Positions 62,396 to 64,000 of a DNA stretch of 64,000 bases are shown piece after piece. Location: the NCBI RefSeq assembly GCF_036549215.1, contig NZ_CP144371.1, forward strand, positions 558,001 through 622,000, read 5' to 3'. The number at the start of each line of letters is the position of its first letter. Position 1 is the first letter of the stretch. Source of the stretch: Candidatus Blochmannia sp. SNP. Its GTDB lineage: Bacteria > Pseudomonadota > Gammaproteobacteria > Enterobacterales > Enterobacteriaceae. Both the position numbers and the translations under genes were made by a program. The notes beneath the pieces were generated by a model that was not told the origin of the DNA, searched no databases, and saw only the letters and a program-made list of their open reading frames with translations.

Positions 62396-63412
62396 GTGTT
62401 GCCTAATATAGTTTTTTCAAAGCAGTACCCTGTATCTTCAGAAGATTTACCATTAACATTTATATCTTTAGAAGAATGGGTATTAGTAAGATCATATGGA
62501 CAAGATGTTATGCAATATTTGCATAATCAATTTACTTGCGATATTAAAAATTTAGATAAATATGAATATAGATTTTCCGCATATTGTAATCCAAAAGGAA
62601 AAGTGCTTAGCAATATGTATGTTTTTCATCTTAAAAATCAAGAAATGGCGTTTATAGAACGTCTAAATATATGTGAAAAACAGATTGTAGAAATGAAAAA
62701 ATATATAGTTTCTTCTAATGTTGTTATTACTCCTGATTATAATGTAATACTCATTGGAATTGCCGGAATGAACGCAAGAAAGTATTTAAGTGTATGTTTT
62801 TCGGTTGTTCCAACCGAAAAACATACAGTAGTACATGAAAAAGATGTTACTATACTATATTTTAGTGCTCCGAAGGAACGTTTTTTGTTAATAATTAACA
62901 AAAAATCAACATTAGATTACTTGTTAAGCAAACAACAGTTCTATTGTATACAATTTAACGATAGTCGTCAGTGGGAATTATTAGATATAGAAGCAGGTTA
63001 TCCGATTATTGAATTAGTAACTAGTGAGTTATTTGTGCCCCAAGCGGTTAACATGGATATATTACAGGGGATTAGTTTTAATAAAGGTTGTTATCTTGGG
63101 CAAGAATCTATTGCACGTATTCAGTATCGTGGGAGCAATAAGAAAGAGTTATATAGATTAATTGGTACCATTGATTATAAGAATAAATACAAATTTCCTA
63201 CAGCTGGTGATTGGATAGAATTAAAATTAAGTAATCAAAATTGGAAAAATATTGGCGTCATTTTACAATCTTGTCAAATTAAAAAAAATAATGTATGGCT
63301 GCAAGCAGTATTAAATAGATCAATTTTAAATTCCTCAGAATTAAGAATTAAAAACATGAAAACTAATGACAGTTTTATTTTTTCTATTATTGATTTTAAT
63401 AAATTTAAATAA
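62396..63412 (+). CDS. ygfZ: tRNA-modifying / Fe-S maintenance protein YgfZ
   Basis: Folate-binding protein of the GcvT-like fold, required in E. coli for full activity of some Fe-S enzymes such as MiaB. The signature KGCYLGQE is at 230-237 with the reactive cysteine C232. An N-terminal YLHNQFTCDIKNL resembles E. coli. It has 338 residues (E. coli 326). The GTG start at 62396 has a perfect AGGAGG six bases upstream. A 17-bp hairpin (62791-62827) lies in the coding region. It converges on ubiI with only 24 bases between the stops. Confidence 0.94.
   Translation: MLPNIVFSKQYPVSSEDLPLTFISLEEWVLVRSYGQDVMQYLHNQFTCDIKNLDKYEYRFSAYCNPKGKVLSNMYVFHLKNQEMAFIERLNICEKQIVEMKKYIVSSNVVITPDYNVILIGIAGMNARKYLSVCFSVVPTEKHTVVHEKDVTILYFSAPKERFLLIINKKSTLDYLLSKQQFYCIQFNDSRQWELLDIEAGYPIIELVTSELFVPQAVNMDILQGISFNKGCYLGQESIARIQYRGSNKKELYRLIGTIDYKNKYKFPTAGDWIELKLSNQNWKNIGVILQSCQIKKNNVWLQAVLNRSILNSSELRIKNMKTNDSFIFSIIDFNKFK
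62791..62827 (+). repeat. Inverted repeat, 17-bp arms, within ygfZ
   Basis: tgtatgtttttcggttg (62791-62807) and its complement (62811-62827) pair around ttc. It encodes CFSVVPTEKHT in frame. No T-run follows, so it is a stable mRNA stem rather than a terminator. Confidence 0.8.
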
Positions 63413-63436
63413 TTTTTTAATTTTGTACAAATATTT

Positions 63437-64000
63437 TTAATCATAATGATCCTGTAGCAACCATTTTGGCAAATCATCTAAACCCATAATATGATGTAAT
63501 ATGCGTATTTTTAAATTGGGCATAGTGTTGATGAGATAAAAAATAAAATATTGTATGTATTCCAGGAAATAATTCTTATTATGAAATAACATGTGAAGAT
63601 ACGAGATATTTATTAAATTTTTAGTTATCCTATATTTTATACTGCGTTCATAATATTTTAAATAATTATAATCTCCAATATCTTTATTATTTTTTCTTAA
63701 TTTTTTTAGATAATTTGATAGAATTGCTGCATCCATAAGTTCTAAATTAATATTTTTAAAAAATAAAGGACATATAAGATATGCAGCTTTTCCTAGCAAT
63801 ATTAAACGATGATTTATAAAGTTGTGTGCATATTGTATTCTCGGTATAAAAATTTTATATTTTGTATCATTATGTATAATGCACTGACCTAATATATTGC
63901 AGATTTCTATTAAATCATAATTAATAGATTGAGCGGAGTTGGATACGTATAGATATTTTTTAGCTGCATGTGGTGGTAATAACCAAAAAACAACTGAAAG
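63437..64000 (-). CDS. ubiI: 2-Octaprenylphenol hydroxylase UbiI (VisC), 3' part only, FAD motif eroded
   Basis: The frame is open to the right edge, giving the last 187 residues. The C-terminal third matches E. coli UbiI rather than UbiH: KDIGDYNYLKYYERSIKY and MGLDDLPKWLL correspond to GKDIGQYIYLRRYERSRKH and MGLNDLPEWLR. UbiI is a flavoprotein monooxygenase of ubiquinone synthesis. The second FAD motif, GDAAHTIHPLAGQGVNLG in E. coli, here reads GKAAYLICPLFFKNINLE. The aspartate, the histidines and all three downstream glycines are gone. The enzyme may be inactive, non-catalytic, or at an early stage of decay. The 5' part lies outside the window. Confidence 0.85.
   Translation of the reverse strand, partial: LSVVFWLLPPHAAKKYLYVSNSAQSINYDLIEICNILGQCIIHNDTKYKIFIPRIQYAHNFINHRLILLGKAAYLICPLFFKNINLELMDAAILSNYLKKLRKNNKDIGDYNYLKYYERSIKYRITKNLINISYLHMLFHNKNYFLEYIQYFIFYLINTMPNLKIRILHHIMGLDDLPKWLLQDHYD

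Noticed and set aside
63274..63477. 67-codon minus-strand frame across the ygfZ 3' end
   Set aside because: It overlaps the ygfZ end and the ubiI end in a different frame and has no homology.

Overview
The window looks like a stretch of the reduced, strongly A+T-rich chromosome of a gammaproteobacterial insect endosymbiont, most like Candidatus Blochmannia of carpenter ants. This assignment is an inference. The proteins read like short, lysine/asparagine/isoleucine-rich versions of Escherichia coli proteins. Gene order follows E. coli blocks with many genes deleted between survivors. Long gene-free AT-rich spacers (up to 1.4 kb) separate the genes. I saw no transposons, prophage genes, tRNA genes or CRISPR arrays. 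There are 44 complete protein genes, one partial gene at the right edge and one RNA gene (4.5S RNA).

Layout. (1) 0.9-8.9 kb, minus strand: adk, dnaX, apt, ffs and lon, collinear with the E. coli adk-lon region after loss of htpG, recR, ybaB and others. lon carries a sigma32-type promoter. (2) 10.2-16.7 kb, minus strand: pmbA (tldE), tldD and mreD-mreC-mreB. (3) 17.3-19.7 kb, plus strand: aroQ-accB-accC. (4) 19.8-45.9 kb: gmhB, proS, tilS, then the long envelope/replication cluster read leftward from rpsB (rpsB-tsf-pyrH-frr-dxr-uppS-cdsA-rseP-bamA-skp-lpxD-fabZ-lpxA-lpxB-rnhB-dnaE-accA), with divergent map and dapD. (5) 46.2-64 kb: recB-recD (plus), then recC, lgt, rppH, lysA, lysS and prfB (minus), ygfZ (plus) and the C-terminal part of ubiI (minus, running off the end).

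Roles. The genes supply core replication and repair (DNA polymerase III alpha and tau, RecBCD, RNase HII), translation (S2, EF-Ts, RRF, RF2, LysRS, ProRS, TilS, MetAP), protein targeting and quality control (4.5S RNA, Lon, TldD/TldE), and fatty acid, lipid A, undecaprenyl and CDP-diglyceride synthesis. They also supply outer-membrane assembly (BamA, Skp), rod shape (MreBCD), isoprenoid synthesis (Dxr), and shikimate and lysine steps (AroQ, DapD, LysA). The last group fits a nutritional mutualist.

The most notable signals are these. A canonical intrinsic-terminator structure lies inside recB at the helicase/nuclease boundary. dnaX has an A7 slippery run where a -1 shift gives a stop after one codon, at the position where E. 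coli makes gamma. The prfB +1 recoding site is preserved. There is a family of long, perfect inverted repeats, two of them with 39-bp arms and one tandemly duplicated as a 60-bp unit. The GRG motif of RNase HII is altered to GCG. The FAD motif of UbiI is eroded although the frame stays open.
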